Positions 1 to 11,082 of a stretch of 45,581 bases of DNA are shown one piece after another (position 1 is the first letter of the stretch; every line of letters starts with the position of its first letter). The DNA comes from an uncultured Woeseiaceae bacterium (GTDB lineage Bacteria > Pseudomonadota > Gammaproteobacteria > Steroidobacterales > Woeseiaceae), in NCBI GenBank assembly GCA_902512585.1, contig CABXJW010000007.1, forward strand, positions 1 to 45,581, written 5' to 3'. A model generated the notes under the pieces. That model did not search any database. It saw only the letters and a program-made list of their open reading frames with translations, and was not told the origin of the DNA. Made by a program: the position numbers and the translations under genes.

Positions 1-128
1 ATTTTATTGAGTGTTTACTATATTTTATTACATTGCAATACTATTAAAACTAGGCGAACATCAATATTGCTAAGGTTAGCTTATTATATTAATAATTTGT
101 TGGTATTTTATAAAAATGTAAAAAAGGA

Positions 129-653
129 ATGGTTATGCGTCACGTAATATCAGTGATACTTCAGAATGAAGTTGGTGCACTAACAAGAATGACAGGCTTG
201 TTCTCTACTCGCGGATATAATATTGAATCTCTTAATGTTGCAGCTACGGACGATAAGAATTTATCTAGAGTTACATTAGTGGTTAAAGGGACTGACAAGG
301 CTATTGCGCAACTTAATTCCCAGTTATCAAAGTTGGTTGATGTTATAAGTATAAATGATATGACTCTAGGAGATTACTTTGAAAGGGAGTTATTGATTGT
401 AAAGGTTAAATTAAATACTGGTGCCGATAAGAAAATTTTACCAATTATCAATGAATACAAGGGAGAGATTATTGATGACTCAATTGATAGTTTCACAATA
501 CAGTTAACTGACAATGTAAAAAATATTGATAATTTTCTCTCTAGGATTATTAATTTGGGTGACCTTCATGCGGTCGCTAGAAGTGGGAGTGTATCAGTAA
601 CAAAAGGTCAAATAACACTCTCTTCTTATGCTAACCAGAATTTGTCAAGTTGA
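129..653 (+). CDS. ilvH: Acetolactate synthase small (regulatory) subunit; ATG at 135 is an equally likely start
   Basis: ACT-domain N-terminus RHVISVILQNEVGALTRMTGLFSTRGYNIESLNV typical of IlvH. Confidence 0.95.
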   Translation: MVMRHVISVILQNEVGALTRMTGLFSTRGYNIESLNVAATDDKNLSRVTLVVKGTDKAIAQLNSQLSKLVDVISINDMTLGDYFERELLIVKVKLNTGADKKILPIINEYKGEIIDDSIDSFTIQLTDNVKNIDNFLSRIINLGDLHAVARSGSVSVTKGQITLSSYANQNLSS

Positions 654-660
654 TAAAAAT

Positions 661-1776
661 ATGGATGGAGAGAAATTTTTTGGCTTTAAACGCATTGTAA
701 TAAAGATAGGTTCTGCATTATTAATTGATGAGAATGGCAACTTCAATACAAGCTGGCTTGGAAATATTGCTAATGAAATATCATTATTACTCAATGAGGA
801 GATAGAAGTACTAATTGTATCTTCTGGTGCTGTAGCAATAGGCAGTGGAATTATAGGGAGAAAAAGAAACTTAATGAATATAAATGAGCTACAAGCCGCT
901 GCAGCAATGGGTCAAGCCCAACTGGTTATGGAGTGGCAAAGTGCTCTCAGTGATCATAATATTAAGACTGCACAAATATTGTTAACTCGCCAAGATACAG
1001 AAAATCAAAAGAGATTTTTAAACTCAAAAAATACTTTACAAGCGCTACTTAAGTTGAAAGTTGTTCCTATCATAAATGAAAATGACACGGTTGCTACTGA
1101 TGAGCTTAAGTATGGTGATAATGATCGATTAGCTGCTAGAGTTGCTCAAATGGTAATGGCAGATGGTTTGTTATTACTCTCTGATGTTGATGGTTTGTAT
1201 ACCAGTGATCCATCTGTAAATAAAAACACAAAACATATAACTAAGGTTGAATCTGTAACAGATGAGATACTAATGATGGCTGGATCTAAAGAATCTAATT
1301 TTGGAAGCGGTGGTATGTTAACTAAATTACAGGCCGCGAAAATAGCAATGCATGCGGGATGCACGACCATCATATCAAATGGCAGTCAGGATGAGCCTAT
1401 CAAGCATCTAATGGAAAACGGCAAATGTTCAATCTTTCAAGCCAAAGAGTCGCCTCAGGCTATTAGAAAACAATGGTTAGCTGGGTTTCTAGATACCAAT
1501 GGAATGGTAATCATTGATAAAGGAGCGGAAACCGCGATAAGAAATGGTGGTAGCCTTCTACCAGTAGGTTTGAAATCAGTTTCAGGTAATTTCGAGCGAG
1601 GGGATGTGATTATTGTTTCTAATCAAAAAGGAAAAGAGATTGGAAAGGGTATTGCACTATATTCCTCTTATGAGGCTGAATCAATCATTGGTTGTAGATC
1701 AGAGCTAATCAATGAAAAATTAGGTTATAGAGGCAAAACAGAGATTATACATCGTGATGATTTAGTTCTTTTGTAA
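661..1776 (+). CDS. proB: Glutamate 5-kinase with C-terminal PUA domain; ORF track extends to 628 but ATG 661 fits better
   Basis: FKRIVIKIGSALL, IVSSGAVAIG, YGDNDRLAARVA, FGSGGMLTKLQAAKIA; PUA-like C-terminus. Confidence 0.95.
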   Translation: MDGEKFFGFKRIVIKIGSALLIDENGNFNTSWLGNIANEISLLLNEEIEVLIVSSGAVAIGSGIIGRKRNLMNINELQAAAAMGQAQLVMEWQSALSDHNIKTAQILLTRQDTENQKRFLNSKNTLQALLKLKVVPIINENDTVATDELKYGDNDRLAARVAQMVMADGLLLLSDVDGLYTSDPSVNKNTKHITKVESVTDEILMMAGSKESNFGSGGMLTKLQAAKIAMHAGCTTIISNGSQDEPIKHLMENGKCSIFQAKESPQAIRKQWLAGFLDTNGMVIIDKGAETAIRNGGSLLPVGLKSVSGNFERGDVIIVSNQKGKEIGKGIALYSSYEAESIIGCRSELINEKLGYRGKTEIIHRDDLVLL

Positions 1777-1795
1777 GATAATAGTCTTATTAATA

Positions 1796-3079
1796 ATGGG
1801 AATTGGGAGAATGATCATTAAAGATATAACTACGGTAATGAATAATATTGGTCAGTTAGCCAGAGACTCTGCTAAGAAACTTGCTCAGTGTTCTGGTCAG
1901 ATGAAGAACCTTGCGATTGAGCTAATCGCTAGTGAGTTAAAAGAGAATTCTGAAGTTATTTTAGAAGCTAACAAGTTAGATTTAGATAATGCAAGAGATC
2001 GTATGCTTTCAGAATCTATGATTGATAGATTATTGTTAGATCAGGTTAGGGTTAACTCGATGATTCAAAGTTTGCATGAAATTGCAAACATCAAAGATCC
2101 AATCAATCAAGTTCAAGCGGAATGGGAGCGTCCGAATGGTTTAAAAATTCAAAGAGTAACTGTGCCGCTTGGTGTAATTGGTATAATTTATGAGAGTAGA
2201 CCGAACGTAACTGCTGATGCCGCCGCGCTCTGCATAAAATCTGGAAATGCCGTCATTCTTCGTGGTGGATCAGAGAGTTTTGAGTCAAATAAGGCAATCT
2301 ATAATTGTATGATAAAAGCTATAGATAAAGCTGGTTTGGACTCAAATATTATCCAACTAGTGCCAACAGTAGATAGAGATGCGGTTGGTTATATGCTCTC
2401 CTCGATGCATCAGTATCTTGATGTAATTGTTCCTAGAGGAGGTAAAAGCCTTGTTAAGAGAGTGCAGGAAGAAGCACGTATTCCAGTAATTGGTCATCTT
2501 GAGGGGATTTGTCATGTATATATCCATAAAACTGCAAACCTTGGAATGTCCAGAAGTGTAATTTTAAATGCTAAAATGCGCAGAACCGGTATTTGTGGGG
2601 CCGCTGAAACTATTCTAATCGATAAAGATGTAGCATCAAACATACTCAACGATCTAATTGATGACCTACATAATGCTAATTGTGAAATTAGAGGTGATGA
2701 TGAGGTTCAAAAATATTCTGAAAAAATCATTGCAGCTAATGAGGGTGACTGGTCTGAGGAGTATTTAGACGCAATCATCTCCTGCAAAGTTGTAGATAAT
2801 ATTCACGAAGCGATAGCTCATATTGAATGCTATGGCTCTGGCCATACTGACAGCATTATTGCTGAGGATACAGATGCTGTAGACACATTTATGCGTGCTG
2901 TGGATAGCGCAATTGTTATGCACAATACCTCAACACAATTTGCTGATGGTGGAGAATTCGGTATGGGCGCAGAAATTGGAATTGCTACAGGAAGAATTCA
3001 TGCTCGTGGGCCAGTTGGTGCAATGCAGCTTACTAGCTATAAATATAATGTTTTTGGCGATGGCCAAGTCAGAAGTTAA
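1796..3079 (+). CDS. proA: Gamma-glutamyl phosphate reductase (start may be ATG 1811)
   Basis: VPLGVIGIIYESRPNVTADAAALCIKSGNAVILRGGSES; RRTGICGAAETILID; ARGPVGAMQLTSYKY. Confidence 0.96.
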   Translation: MGIGRMIIKDITTVMNNIGQLARDSAKKLAQCSGQMKNLAIELIASELKENSEVILEANKLDLDNARDRMLSESMIDRLLLDQVRVNSMIQSLHEIANIKDPINQVQAEWERPNGLKIQRVTVPLGVIGIIYESRPNVTADAAALCIKSGNAVILRGGSESFESNKAIYNCMIKAIDKAGLDSNIIQLVPTVDRDAVGYMLSSMHQYLDVIVPRGGKSLVKRVQEEARIPVIGHLEGICHVYIHKTANLGMSRSVILNAKMRRTGICGAAETILIDKDVASNILNDLIDDLHNANCEIRGDDEVQKYSEKIIAANEGDWSEEYLDAIISCKVVDNIHEAIAHIECYGSGHTDSIIAEDTDAVDTFMRAVDSAIVMHNTSTQFADGGEFGMGAEIGIATGRIHARGPVGAMQLTSYKYNVFGDGQVRS

Positions 3080-3087
3080 CTAGTGAT

Positions 3088-5316
3088 TTAAGAACCCAGA
3101 GAGTTGATAGCGTCATTAAACAAAGCGCTAGGACGCATTGCTTTAGATAACATTATTTCATCCGGATGATAATAGCCTCCGATATCAATGCTCCTACCTT
3201 GCGAGTTATTTAATTGTGTAATTATATCTTTTTCATTAGATTTTAGTTCTTGATTGAATTTAGCAAATAATCTCTTCAAGCTTTTATCTTCGTTCTGACT
3301 AGCAAGTGCTTCAGACCAATATTTGGCCAAAAAATAATGACTATGTCGATTATCAAGCTCGCCTACTTTTCTGGAAGGTGATTTATTTTTATCAAGAATT
3401 TTAGAATTCGCAATATCAAGTGTATGAGCTAATATTTCTGCTTTTTTGTTATCGGTCTTCCTTGCAAGATCTTCAATGGAGGTCATTAGTGCTAGAAATT
3501 CTCCTAATGAATCCCAACGGAGATGACCTTCCTCGACAAATTGAGTTACATGTTTAGGGGCTGAACCACCAGCACCGGTCTCATAAAGACCACCTCCTGA
3601 GAGAAGAGGAACAATTGATAACATTTTCGCACTGGTTCCTAACTCCAATATGGGAAATAAGTCAGTTAAGTAATCTCTGAGAACATTTCCTGTAACTGAT
3701 ATTACATTATGTCCTTGCTGAATTAAGTTAAGAGTTTTTTTCATTGCCTCTTTTGGTGTGAGTATGGAAATATCTAAGTTGCTAATATCTTGATGGCTTA
3801 AATACTCATTTACTATTTTAATAATTGTATTATCATGCGCTCTATTTTCATCAAGCCAGAAAATTGCAGGTGATTGAGTTAATTTTGCTCTCTCTAAAGC
3901 TAAACCAACCCAGTTCTGGATAGGTTCATTTTTTGTTTGACACATACGCCAGATATCACCTTTACTGACTCTATGCTCACTTAAAATTTGGTTTTTCTCA
4001 TCTAGGACACTTATTGTTCCTGCTGAAGTTATTTCAAATGTTTTATCATGTGAGCCATATTCCTCAGCTTTCTGAGCCATTAAACCAATATTAGATACAT
4101 TTCCCATTTTAGTGACATCAAATGCTCCATTTTGTTTGCAAAAATTTATCATCTCTTGATAAATAGTTGCATAACATCTGTCAGGAATTAGCGCTTTTGT
4201 ATCATGCAATTTCCCATCAGAACCCCACATCTTACCTGAGGCTCTTATCATAGCTGGCATCGAAGCATCGATAATGACATTGCTAGGTACATGAAGATTT
4301 GTTATTCCTTTGTCAGAATCAACCATAGCTAAAGATGGTTGATGTTCATATGTATTATCTATACTTTGCACAATTTCATTCTGTTTTTCGGGAGGCAGTG
4401 ATTTTATTTTCGATAATACATCACCGATTCCGTTTTTTGGATCAACACCGATATCATTAAATATTTTTGCATGCTCTTTGAATACCTTTGCATAATATGA
4501 GGTTACAGCATGACCAAATATAATCGGATCTGATACTTTCATCATGGTTGCTTTTAAGTGTAACGATAGTAAGCTTTCTTGTTTTTTTGCTGCGGAAATC
4601 TCTTCATAAAAAAACTCTTTAAGAGCAGTTATACTCATTGAAGCCATGTCTAGAATTTCATTATCTTGAACTTCTATATTATCTTTCAGTGTTGTAGTTC
4701 TACCATCATTCTGTATTAGTTCGATCCTTAAGGTGCCTGCATCCTCGCAAATTATAGACGTTTCAGAAGAATAGAAATCACCAGTTTGCATATGAGCAAC
4801 TTCAGTTTTCGAGTTACTATCCCATGCACCCATCTTATGGGGATTGTTTCTAGCATAGTTTTTAACGGCTTCTGCAACTCTTCTATCAGAATTACCTTCT
4901 CTTAGGACTGGATTTACTGCGCTACCTATAATCTTTGAATATTTGTTTTTTATAACCTTCTCGAGATCATTTATTGGATTATCAGGATAATCAGGAATTG
5001 AGTAACCTTGATCTTGAAGTTCATTAATAGCTGATTTTAATTGTGGTATGGAGGCACTTATATTTGGTAGCTTTATGATATTTGCTTCTGGATTATTCAC
5101 CAGGTTTCCAAGTTCGGCCAAATCATCTTTTATTTTTTGTTTTTCGTCTAGATTATTTGGAAAGCTACTGATAATTCTGGCTGCTAGAGAAATATCTCTT
5201 GTTTCAATGTCTATTTCTGCGGATTTAGCAAAAGCTTTAATTATTGGTAATAATGAATATGTCGCAAGTAATGGCGCTTCATCAGTTTTTGTATATATAA
5301 TTTTAGATGTTGTCAT
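3088..5316 (-). CDS. icd: Monomeric NADP-dependent isocitrate dehydrogenase
   Basis: 742 aa; N-terminus [25 protein letters not shown] and internal [23 protein letters not shown] typical of the monomeric IDH family. Confidence 0.96.
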   Translation of the reverse strand: MTTSKIIYTKTDEAPLLATYSLLPIIKAFAKSAEIDIETRDISLAARIISSFPNNLDEKQKIKDDLAELGNLVNNPEANIIKLPNISASIPQLKSAINELQDQGYSIPDYPDNPINDLEKVIKNKYSKIIGSAVNPVLREGNSDRRVAEAVKNYARNNPHKMGAWDSNSKTEVAHMQTGDFYSSETSIICEDAGTLRIELIQNDGRTTTLKDNIEVQDNEILDMASMSITALKEFFYEEISAAKKQESLLSLHLKATMMKVSDPIIFGHAVTSYYAKVFKEHAKIFNDIGVDPKNGIGDVLSKIKSLPPEKQNEIVQSIDNTYEHQPSLAMVDSDKGITNLHVPSNVIIDASMPAMIRASGKMWGSDGKLHDTKALIPDRCYATIYQEMINFCKQNGAFDVTKMGNVSNIGLMAQKAEEYGSHDKTFEITSAGTISVLDEKNQILSEHRVSKGDIWRMCQTKNEPIQNWVGLALERAKLTQSPAIFWLDENRAHDNTIIKIVNEYLSHQDISNLDISILTPKEAMKKTLNLIQQGHNVISVTGNVLRDYLTDLFPILELGTSAKMLSIVPLLSGGGLYETGAGGSAPKHVTQFVEEGHLRWDSLGEFLALMTSIEDLARKTDNKKAEILAHTLDIANSKILDKNKSPSRKVGELDNRHSHYFLAKYWSEALASQNEDKSLKRLFAKFNQELKSNEKDIITQLNNSQGRSIDIGGYYHPDEIMLSKAMRPSALFNDAINSLGS

Positions 5317-5369
5317 GATTACTTTGAGTTTATGAGCCAGTTTGGCTGTAATTTTGAATAATTAGAATC

Positions 5370-5615
5370 TTATCGCGATATTTTTTGAATTATTTGGGTG
5401 GGATTATCAGTGACCCTGTAATATCCATGACGAATTTTCATCTTATTATAAACCGAATCTCTTTCTTTCTCATTCTCGTACCAATGCTGTTTTGACCATT
5501 TTGAACCTAAAATATTAGTTAAAGTATCACCTTTTGGAAGAGTAATCTTGATACCAAAATTCTTATCATTATCTTTAGTTTTTGTGGTTACATTGTGCTG
5601 ATGACAGAAATTCAT
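5370..5615 (-). CDS. Small conserved-looking hypothetical protein
   Basis: 81 aa ORF co-directional with icd; KITLPKGDTLTNILGSKWSKQHWYENEKERD has a protein-like composition. Confidence 0.6.
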   Translation of the reverse strand: MNFCHQHNVTTKTKDNDKNFGIKITLPKGDTLTNILGSKWSKQHWYENEKERDSVYNKMKIRHGYYRVTDNPTQIIQKISR

Positions 5616-5687
5616 ATTTAATTTTTTATCGTCTATGTAATATGTATTATAACTCAGATATTAATCTTGAATCAAAAAGTCTCAAAT

Positions 5688-7001
5688 TTATTTTTGTATT
5701 AAATTACTAAATCTATTAAAAAATTCGCTTGAGGATTTATGTAAAAAGATACTTAAAAAAATATTCATAATTGACAAGAGTAAGAAAAACTCAAGAATGG
5801 ATAAACCAGATGTGAGTGTGATAATAGCCAGCAGAGATGCTGAGACCATGAATACAGCATTTAAAATATTATTTGCCGCGATGATCCTAGATAGATATTT
5901 TTTATCGGCTTTTTTCTGAATATTTGCATATAAAGGTACACTAAATATCCCCCCACTCGCGCCGATCATAATGAGGTCAAATATGATCCGCCAATTATTT
6001 GGTTGATCAAGGAATATTGAGATACTTGTTATTTGTTCTAGATTATTTGATGGTGTTGCAAAATATAAATCAAGAACAAATATTGTGAGTCCAGCGGCGC
6101 CAATTGGTATAATGCCAATTTCGACCTGATTATTAGACAGTTTTTCGCAAGCAAGGGAACCAATTCCGATACCAATTGCAAAAGTGGCTAATAATAATGT
6201 GGTAATTAATTCATTACCATTAATTATATTAAGTGTGTACGCAGGTATTTGGAGTGTTATAGCTGATGCGTAAAACCAAAACCACGAAATACCTATGATG
6301 CAAAGAAAAACTTTTTGATCTTTTTTGCTATAAGTTATGCTCTTTTTAATTTCGGAGAAAATATTCCAATTAATATTCAAATTTGGATCTGTAGCTGAAG
6401 TTGTTGGGATTTTTCGACTTGCGAAATACCCAAGAATAGAGATTGAAATTAGCCAAATAGCCAGAGAATAGTCATTATCTTGATTAGAGGAAACAGCGAG
6501 ACCACCAATCACCAGTCCCAGTATAATTGCGATATAAGTGCCTGATTCGACTAGGGCATTTCCACCAATTAACTCACTAGAATTTAGTTTTTGAGGTATA
6601 TAAGCATATTTTACTGGGCCAAATAGAGCAGATTGGAAGCCCATTAAAAATAGGATCACTAGTAGATAAGAGTAATTGTCCGTCAGTAATGAAATTCCAG
6701 CCAATAACATAAGTCCAATTTCTAATAATTTTACTGATCTTATGAGTACCGATTTTTCAAGTTTATCTGCTAATTGCCCTGCAATTGCTGAAAATAAGAA
6801 ATAAGGTAAAATAAATAGTGCACCAGCAATATTTGCTAGCTGACTCGCATTTAACCCAAGTATTTTGATGCTTTTAAAAGTTAATAAAATAATTAAGCCA
6901 TTACGGAAAATATTATCATTGAATGCACCTAAGAATTGAGTTACAAAAAAAGGTGCAAAACGATTTTGCTTGAGTAGCATAAATTGATTAAATTTACTCA
7001 T
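5688..7001 (-). CDS. MFS transporter, LplT-like
   Basis: FAPFFVTQFLGAFNDNIFRNGLIILLTF start motif and multiple TM segments; no fused acyltransferase domain. Confidence 0.85.
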   Translation of the reverse strand: MSKFNQFMLLKQNRFAPFFVTQFLGAFNDNIFRNGLIILLTFKSIKILGLNASQLANIAGALFILPYFLFSAIAGQLADKLEKSVLIRSVKLLEIGLMLLAGISLLTDNYSYLLVILFLMGFQSALFGPVKYAYIPQKLNSSELIGGNALVESGTYIAIILGLVIGGLAVSSNQDNDYSLAIWLISISILGYFASRKIPTTSATDPNLNINWNIFSEIKKSITYSKKDQKVFLCIIGISWFWFYASAITLQIPAYTLNIINGNELITTLLLATFAIGIGIGSLACEKLSNNQVEIGIIPIGAAGLTIFVLDLYFATPSNNLEQITSISIFLDQPNNWRIIFDLIMIGASGGIFSVPLYANIQKKADKKYLSRIIAANNILNAVFMVSASLLAIITLTSGLSILEFFLLLSIMNIFLSIFLHKSSSEFFNRFSNLIQK

Positions 7002-7033
7002 GATTGTTTGAGATTAGTAAGAATATTTTACTA

Positions 7034-7855
7034 CTATTTATATTCTAGAATTAATTGATCTTCATTGTATTTAGGGGCGAATGCATCACTCAAGCGATAC
7101 GTCCGAGTGCTTTCTGATTTATCAGAATTCGAGGAATTTTCCATGCCAGGGAGCGATGGGAGTTGATGAGTTTGTGCTGTCAGTTTTTGGACAAACGTAT
7201 TTGCCGCCATAGGAGCTGCATTACCTGTGGCTAAGAAAATCTGATCAGGTGTGATACTTGTTGAACTGTAAAAAGCAGCATTACTTCGTCGATCCATTGT
7301 CAATGAGGCTCCTTCGAGCGACATACCAGCAAATAAACCTCTACTTCGAGAGTATGAGTATATTTCGGCGTTAAATCTTAAATCAGTAGCAGCTGCTGTA
7401 TGCCTACCGATTGGTCCAGCGGCAACAGAGGCATCAACCCCTAGAGTTAATTTACCATTACTGATTCCGTCAACGCCTTTGCGTGTTTTAAATACAAGTA
7501 TACTATCTGTTGATTGAGCACCAGCTTGAAGCCCTAAACTTCCACCTGTGAGCGTAATAAATGCAGGGTTACTCCATGAGTTATCATCATTACGAATAAC
7601 AATAATTCCTTTACCTCTTCGAATCCCCAACACTGCCCCTACTTTGAGCACATTAGGAAATACAGCAATTGCATAGGCCCTTGAAAGTAATGCAGGAGGA
7701 ACAGATCGCTCTGGAATACGTAAAATTTGATCTATTACATCGGTTGCATCCAGAACACGTTTCTCCTGACTGTTTGCGGCAAACAGTGTTGCTGATGAGA
7801 GAATTGTATAAATTGCGGTAATTATTATTAATCTTGAAATCATTATAATACCCAA
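7034..7855 (-). CDS. Exported lipid-binding SYLF (Ysc84) domain protein
   Basis: Signal peptide plus AVFPNVLKVGAVLGIRRGKGIIVIR...GGSLGLQAGAQSTDSILVF...GRHTAAATDLRFNAEIYSYSRSRGLFAGMSLEG. Confidence 0.9.
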   Translation of the reverse strand: MGIIMISRLIIITAIYTILSSATLFAANSQEKRVLDATDVIDQILRIPERSVPPALLSRAYAIAVFPNVLKVGAVLGIRRGKGIIVIRNDDNSWSNPAFITLTGGSLGLQAGAQSTDSILVFKTRKGVDGISNGKLTLGVDASVAAGPIGRHTAAATDLRFNAEIYSYSRSRGLFAGMSLEGASLTMDRRSNAAFYSSTSITPDQIFLATGNAAPMAANTFVQKLTAQTHQLPSLPGMENSSNSDKSESTRTYRLSDAFAPKYNEDQLILEYK

Positions 7856-7873
7856 ATATTTAATAAGATTGAT

Positions 7874-8212
7874 TTATAGAGCGTTATCATCAGTTTCACC
7901 AGTTCTAATTCTAACAGCTTGTTCAAGATTAGTGACAAATATCTTCCCATCACCTACCTTACCCGTTTTAGAGCTATTTATTATTATTTCCAGCGTTTCT
8001 TCTAATCGATCATCACTAATAGCTATCTCAATTTTTGTTTTAGGAAGAAAATCAACAACATACTCGGCACCACGATAAAGTTCAGTGTGACCTCTTTGGC
8101 GCCCAAATCCCTTCACCTCTGTGACAGTCATTCCGTTAATACCTATCTCATTGAGACCATTTCTTACATCATCTAAGCGAAAAGGTTTTATTATGGCTGT
8201 TACTAACTTCAT
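7874..8212 (-). CDS. glnB: Nitrogen regulatory protein PII
   Basis: MKLVTAIIKPFRLDDVRNGL, T-loop GRQRGHTELYRGAEYVVDFLPK with conserved Tyr, GKVGDGKIFV. Confidence 0.96.
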   Translation of the reverse strand: MKLVTAIIKPFRLDDVRNGLNEIGINGMTVTEVKGFGRQRGHTELYRGAEYVVDFLPKTKIEIAISDDRLEETLEIIINSSKTGKVGDGKIFVTNLEQAVRIRTGETDDNAL

Positions 8213-8338
8213 TTTTTTTCCTAAATTCTAAACTACATAGATTATAAGGAGAAAGAGAAGGAATTACAGCTAATTAGAGTCATTTTTATAGGCTTCATCT
8301 ATAGCTGAGCTTTAATTAGACTGCTATTATTAGGTTAT

Positions 8339-9367
8339 ATGAGTAAAACTTTGATAAAAAACGGGTTTGGAGTGGAAAGCTTATTATTCAATGGCTGCGC
8401 CTGTTTGTATGTACTAATTTCTTATTCGTTAGGCCTATATGGATTATTTCATGAAAATATAGGTCTGAATATTTTTTTTACAATTGTGTTGGCACATGGA
8501 ATGATTATTGCGGCATATCTTGTTCATGAATGCGGGCACAATTTAGTATTTAAGAAGATGCGGTATAATACTTACCTAGGAAAATGTTTAATCTGGATTT
8601 GTGGAGCTTCTTATGGAACTTATGAGGATATTCGATATAAGCATTTTCGTCATCATATCGATAATGATGATGTTGTTTGGTTTGATTATGAGGAGTTTTT
8701 CAGAAAATATCCGATTGTATTGAAAATTACTCAGTTCTTAGAATGGTTATATATTCCGGCCCATGAATTAATAATGCATTTCATCATGGCGTTTACTTCA
8801 TTTATAATTCCAGAGAGGCGCAATCAAAGAGTCAGAAACATAGCTGTATTAATCTTGAGAGGCTCTCTCTTTATATTTTTATTGAGTTATTATCCTCGAG
8901 TTGCTTTTTTCTATATTTTATCTTATTTAATAATGATGACTGTTTTGAGATTTATGGACAGTATTCAGCATGACTATAGCTATAATTTAACTTTATTTAG
9001 CAAGGAAAAATCCCTCAGAAGAGGTGACTTTGACTGGGAGCAAGAACATACATTCAGTAATCCTATTTCGACTAAAATTCCTGCTCTTAATTGGATTACA
9101 TTAAATTTTGGTTTTCACAATGCCCATCATGCTGATATGACGATTCCATGGTATAAACTACCTCAAAAACATAGTCAGCTATTCGGCGATAATTCCATTA
9201 ATTATGTTCCTTTCTTTGCGCAACTAAAAATTTTCCATAAACAACGAGTAAATCGAATTATCGATAATCATCAAGAAGACTCGCCTATGGGTTATGATTA
9301 TTTAATTGCAGCTAGAAAGGCAAATGTATCTGGTGGTAATGCGGCATCATTCCTAACCTCTTTTTGA
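8339..9367 (+). CDS. Membrane fatty acid desaturase family protein
   Basis: Three histidine boxes HECGH, HFRHH, HNAHH and several TM segments. Confidence 0.88.
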   Translation: MSKTLIKNGFGVESLLFNGCACLYVLISYSLGLYGLFHENIGLNIFFTIVLAHGMIIAAYLVHECGHNLVFKKMRYNTYLGKCLIWICGASYGTYEDIRYKHFRHHIDNDDVVWFDYEEFFRKYPIVLKITQFLEWLYIPAHELIMHFIMAFTSFIIPERRNQRVRNIAVLILRGSLFIFLLSYYPRVAFFYILSYLIMMTVLRFMDSIQHDYSYNLTLFSKEKSLRRGDFDWEQEHTFSNPISTKIPALNWITLNFGFHNAHHADMTIPWYKLPQKHSQLFGDNSINYVPFFAQLKIFHKQRVNRIIDNHQEDSPMGYDYLIAARKANVSGGNAASFLTSF

Positions 9368-9385
9368 ATTATTAGGGTTACTTAA

Positions 9386-10228
9386 TTGCAAAAAATAAAG
9401 ATTTATCAATCTCTTTGGGGCATGGAGCAAAGAGTTCCAGGTAAAAACGAACCATCTTTAGAATATAATTTTGAAAAAGCAAAAAAAGCAGGATATGACG
9501 GCTTATGCCTTGACCTAAGTGTTCAAGAGATAACAAAATATCGAGAGATTCATTCTTTATATGACAAATTTCAGCTAGATTGTTTGATAAATGCTTTCCC
9601 TGATACACCTGATGATATGCAGCCACTGATATCATTGGCAAAAGAGTTAGATGCACCATTAATGAATATTATAAGTGGTGTTACACCCTTGAGGCCAGAT
9701 GATGCAGTGTCCTGTATCAGAAGATGGATGAAAGAAGCTGCTGAAGTTGATTTAAAAATTCTTTTTGAGACGCATAGGGATAGCTTGCTAAATGATTTAT
9801 TTTTCACATTACAGATAATGAATTTAGTGCCAGAAATGAGATTATGTGCGGATTTGTCCCATTTTGTTATTGACAGAGAGCTGAGACTGCCGTTACCTGA
9901 GCGAGATAGAAGATATATTGATGATGTACTTGAACGCTCAGACTGCTTTCAGGGGCGTGTAGCGAATAGAGAGCAGATTCAAATTCAAATTCAATTTCCT
10001 CAGCATAAAGAGTGGGTTGAGCAATTCATGGTTTGGTGGAAAGATGGGATTAGAATGTGGAGAAAAAGGAATAATGAGAATGCTACCCTGATATTCTTAT
10101 GTGAGTTAGGCCCAAGACCTTATGCCATAACTGATAAATATCAAGAGGAATTGTCTGATCGTTGGGAAGAAGCGCTAGTAATAAAAGGGTGGATAGAGAA
10201 CATTTGGGCTGAACTTGAGGCTGAGTAA
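9386..10228 (+). CDS. Sugar phosphate isomerase/epimerase-like TIM-barrel protein (TTG start)
   Basis: AKKAGYDGLCLDLS, ETHRDS, LCADLSHFVI motifs of the xylose-isomerase-like TIM barrel superfamily. Confidence 0.75.
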   Translation: MQKIKIYQSLWGMEQRVPGKNEPSLEYNFEKAKKAGYDGLCLDLSVQEITKYREIHSLYDKFQLDCLINAFPDTPDDMQPLISLAKELDAPLMNIISGVTPLRPDDAVSCIRRWMKEAAEVDLKILFETHRDSLLNDLFFTLQIMNLVPEMRLCADLSHFVIDRELRLPLPERDRRYIDDVLERSDCFQGRVANREQIQIQIQFPQHKEWVEQFMVWWKDGIRMWRKRNNENATLIFLCELGPRPYAITDKYQEELSDRWEEALVIKGWIENIWAELEAE

Positions 10229-10244
10229 TCAAAGCAATTAAAGG

Positions 10245-11075
10245 ATGATAATGACTAACTTAAAAGATAAAACGATATTCATTTCAGGCGGTAGCAGGGG
10301 TATAGGACTTTCAATCGCAAAACGTGCTGCTCAAGATGGAGCAAATATTATTGTCGCAGCGAAGACTTCAGAACCACACCCAAGTTTACCGGGTACAATC
10401 TTTACAGCTGCTGATGAAATTAAAGAAGCGGGCGGGAGAGCCCTACCTATAATTTGTGATATACGCTCAGATGAGCAGGTTCATTCAGCTGTTGAGGCTG
10501 GAGTGAGAGAATTTGGTGGTATTGATATTTGTATTAATAATGCCAGTGCTATTTCTTTAACACCTACCATGAACACTCCTATGAAAAGATTTGACTTAAT
10601 GCAACAAGTTAATACTAGGGGTACTTTTCTGGTCTCACAAACCTGTATTCCATATTTAATTAAATCAGAAAATCCGCATATTCTTAATTTATCACCACCA
10701 TTAAATTTAAATCCTCGATGGTTTGGGTCGCATTGCGCATATACTATTGCTAAATATGGAATGAGTATGTGTGTTTTAGGAATGGCTGCTGAGTTTGAAG
10801 AGCAGGGGATCGCTGTCAATGCGTTATGGCCAAGAACAGCTATTGCAACTGCTGCTGTGAAAAATTTACTGGGTGGTGATGAGATGATAAAGCACTCGCG
10901 AAAGCCAGATATTATGGCAGATGCTGCTTATATCATCTTAACGAAGAAAAGCTCAACCTTTAGCGGTCATTTTTGTATAGACGATGAAATTCTAATGGAT
11001 GCTGGCATGGAAAATCTTGAACATTATGCTATAGAGCCAGGCGTTGACCTTGTGCCAGATTTTTTCTTGGATTGA
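10245..11075 (+). CDS. SDR family oxidoreductase (AtuG/HSDL2-like); start 10245 or 10251
   Basis: ISGGSRGIGLSIAKRAA, INNASAISL, YTIAKYGMSM; long PHPSLPGTIFTAADEIKEAGG segment typical of HSDL2-like SDRs. Confidence 0.9.
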   Translation: MIMTNLKDKTIFISGGSRGIGLSIAKRAAQDGANIIVAAKTSEPHPSLPGTIFTAADEIKEAGGRALPIICDIRSDEQVHSAVEAGVREFGGIDICINNASAISLTPTMNTPMKRFDLMQQVNTRGTFLVSQTCIPYLIKSENPHILNLSPPLNLNPRWFGSHCAYTIAKYGMSMCVLGMAAEFEEQGIAVNALWPRTAIATAAVKNLLGGDEMIKHSRKPDIMADAAYIILTKKSSTFSGHFCIDDEILMDAGMENLEHYAIEPGVDLVPDFFLD

Positions 11076-11082
11076 ATAGCAC

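Noticed and set aside
1-128. Possible end of ilvI upstream of ilvH
   Set aside because: The first 128 nt are stop-rich and AT-rich with no recognisable IlvI C-terminus, so no gene is called.
1146-1373. Antisense ORF 75 aa within proB
   Set aside because: Fully inside a strongly supported gene; no domain-like sequence; expected shadow ORF.
2895-3083. Overlapping +strand ORF in the 3' end of proA
   Set aside because: Alternate frame of proA with no recognisable protein features.
5048-5335. 95 aa ORF antisense to icd, with a hydrophobic-looking sequence
   Set aside because: Lies opposite the conserved N-terminus of IDH; shadow ORF.
5688-7001. Possible truncated MFS-acyltransferase-ligase fusion
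   Set aside because: Stand-alone LplT-like transporters are common, and no residual acyltransferase sequence is visible downstream.
10481-10819. 112 aa antisense ORF within the SDR gene
   Set aside because: Opposite a well-conserved SDR core; composition not protein-like.
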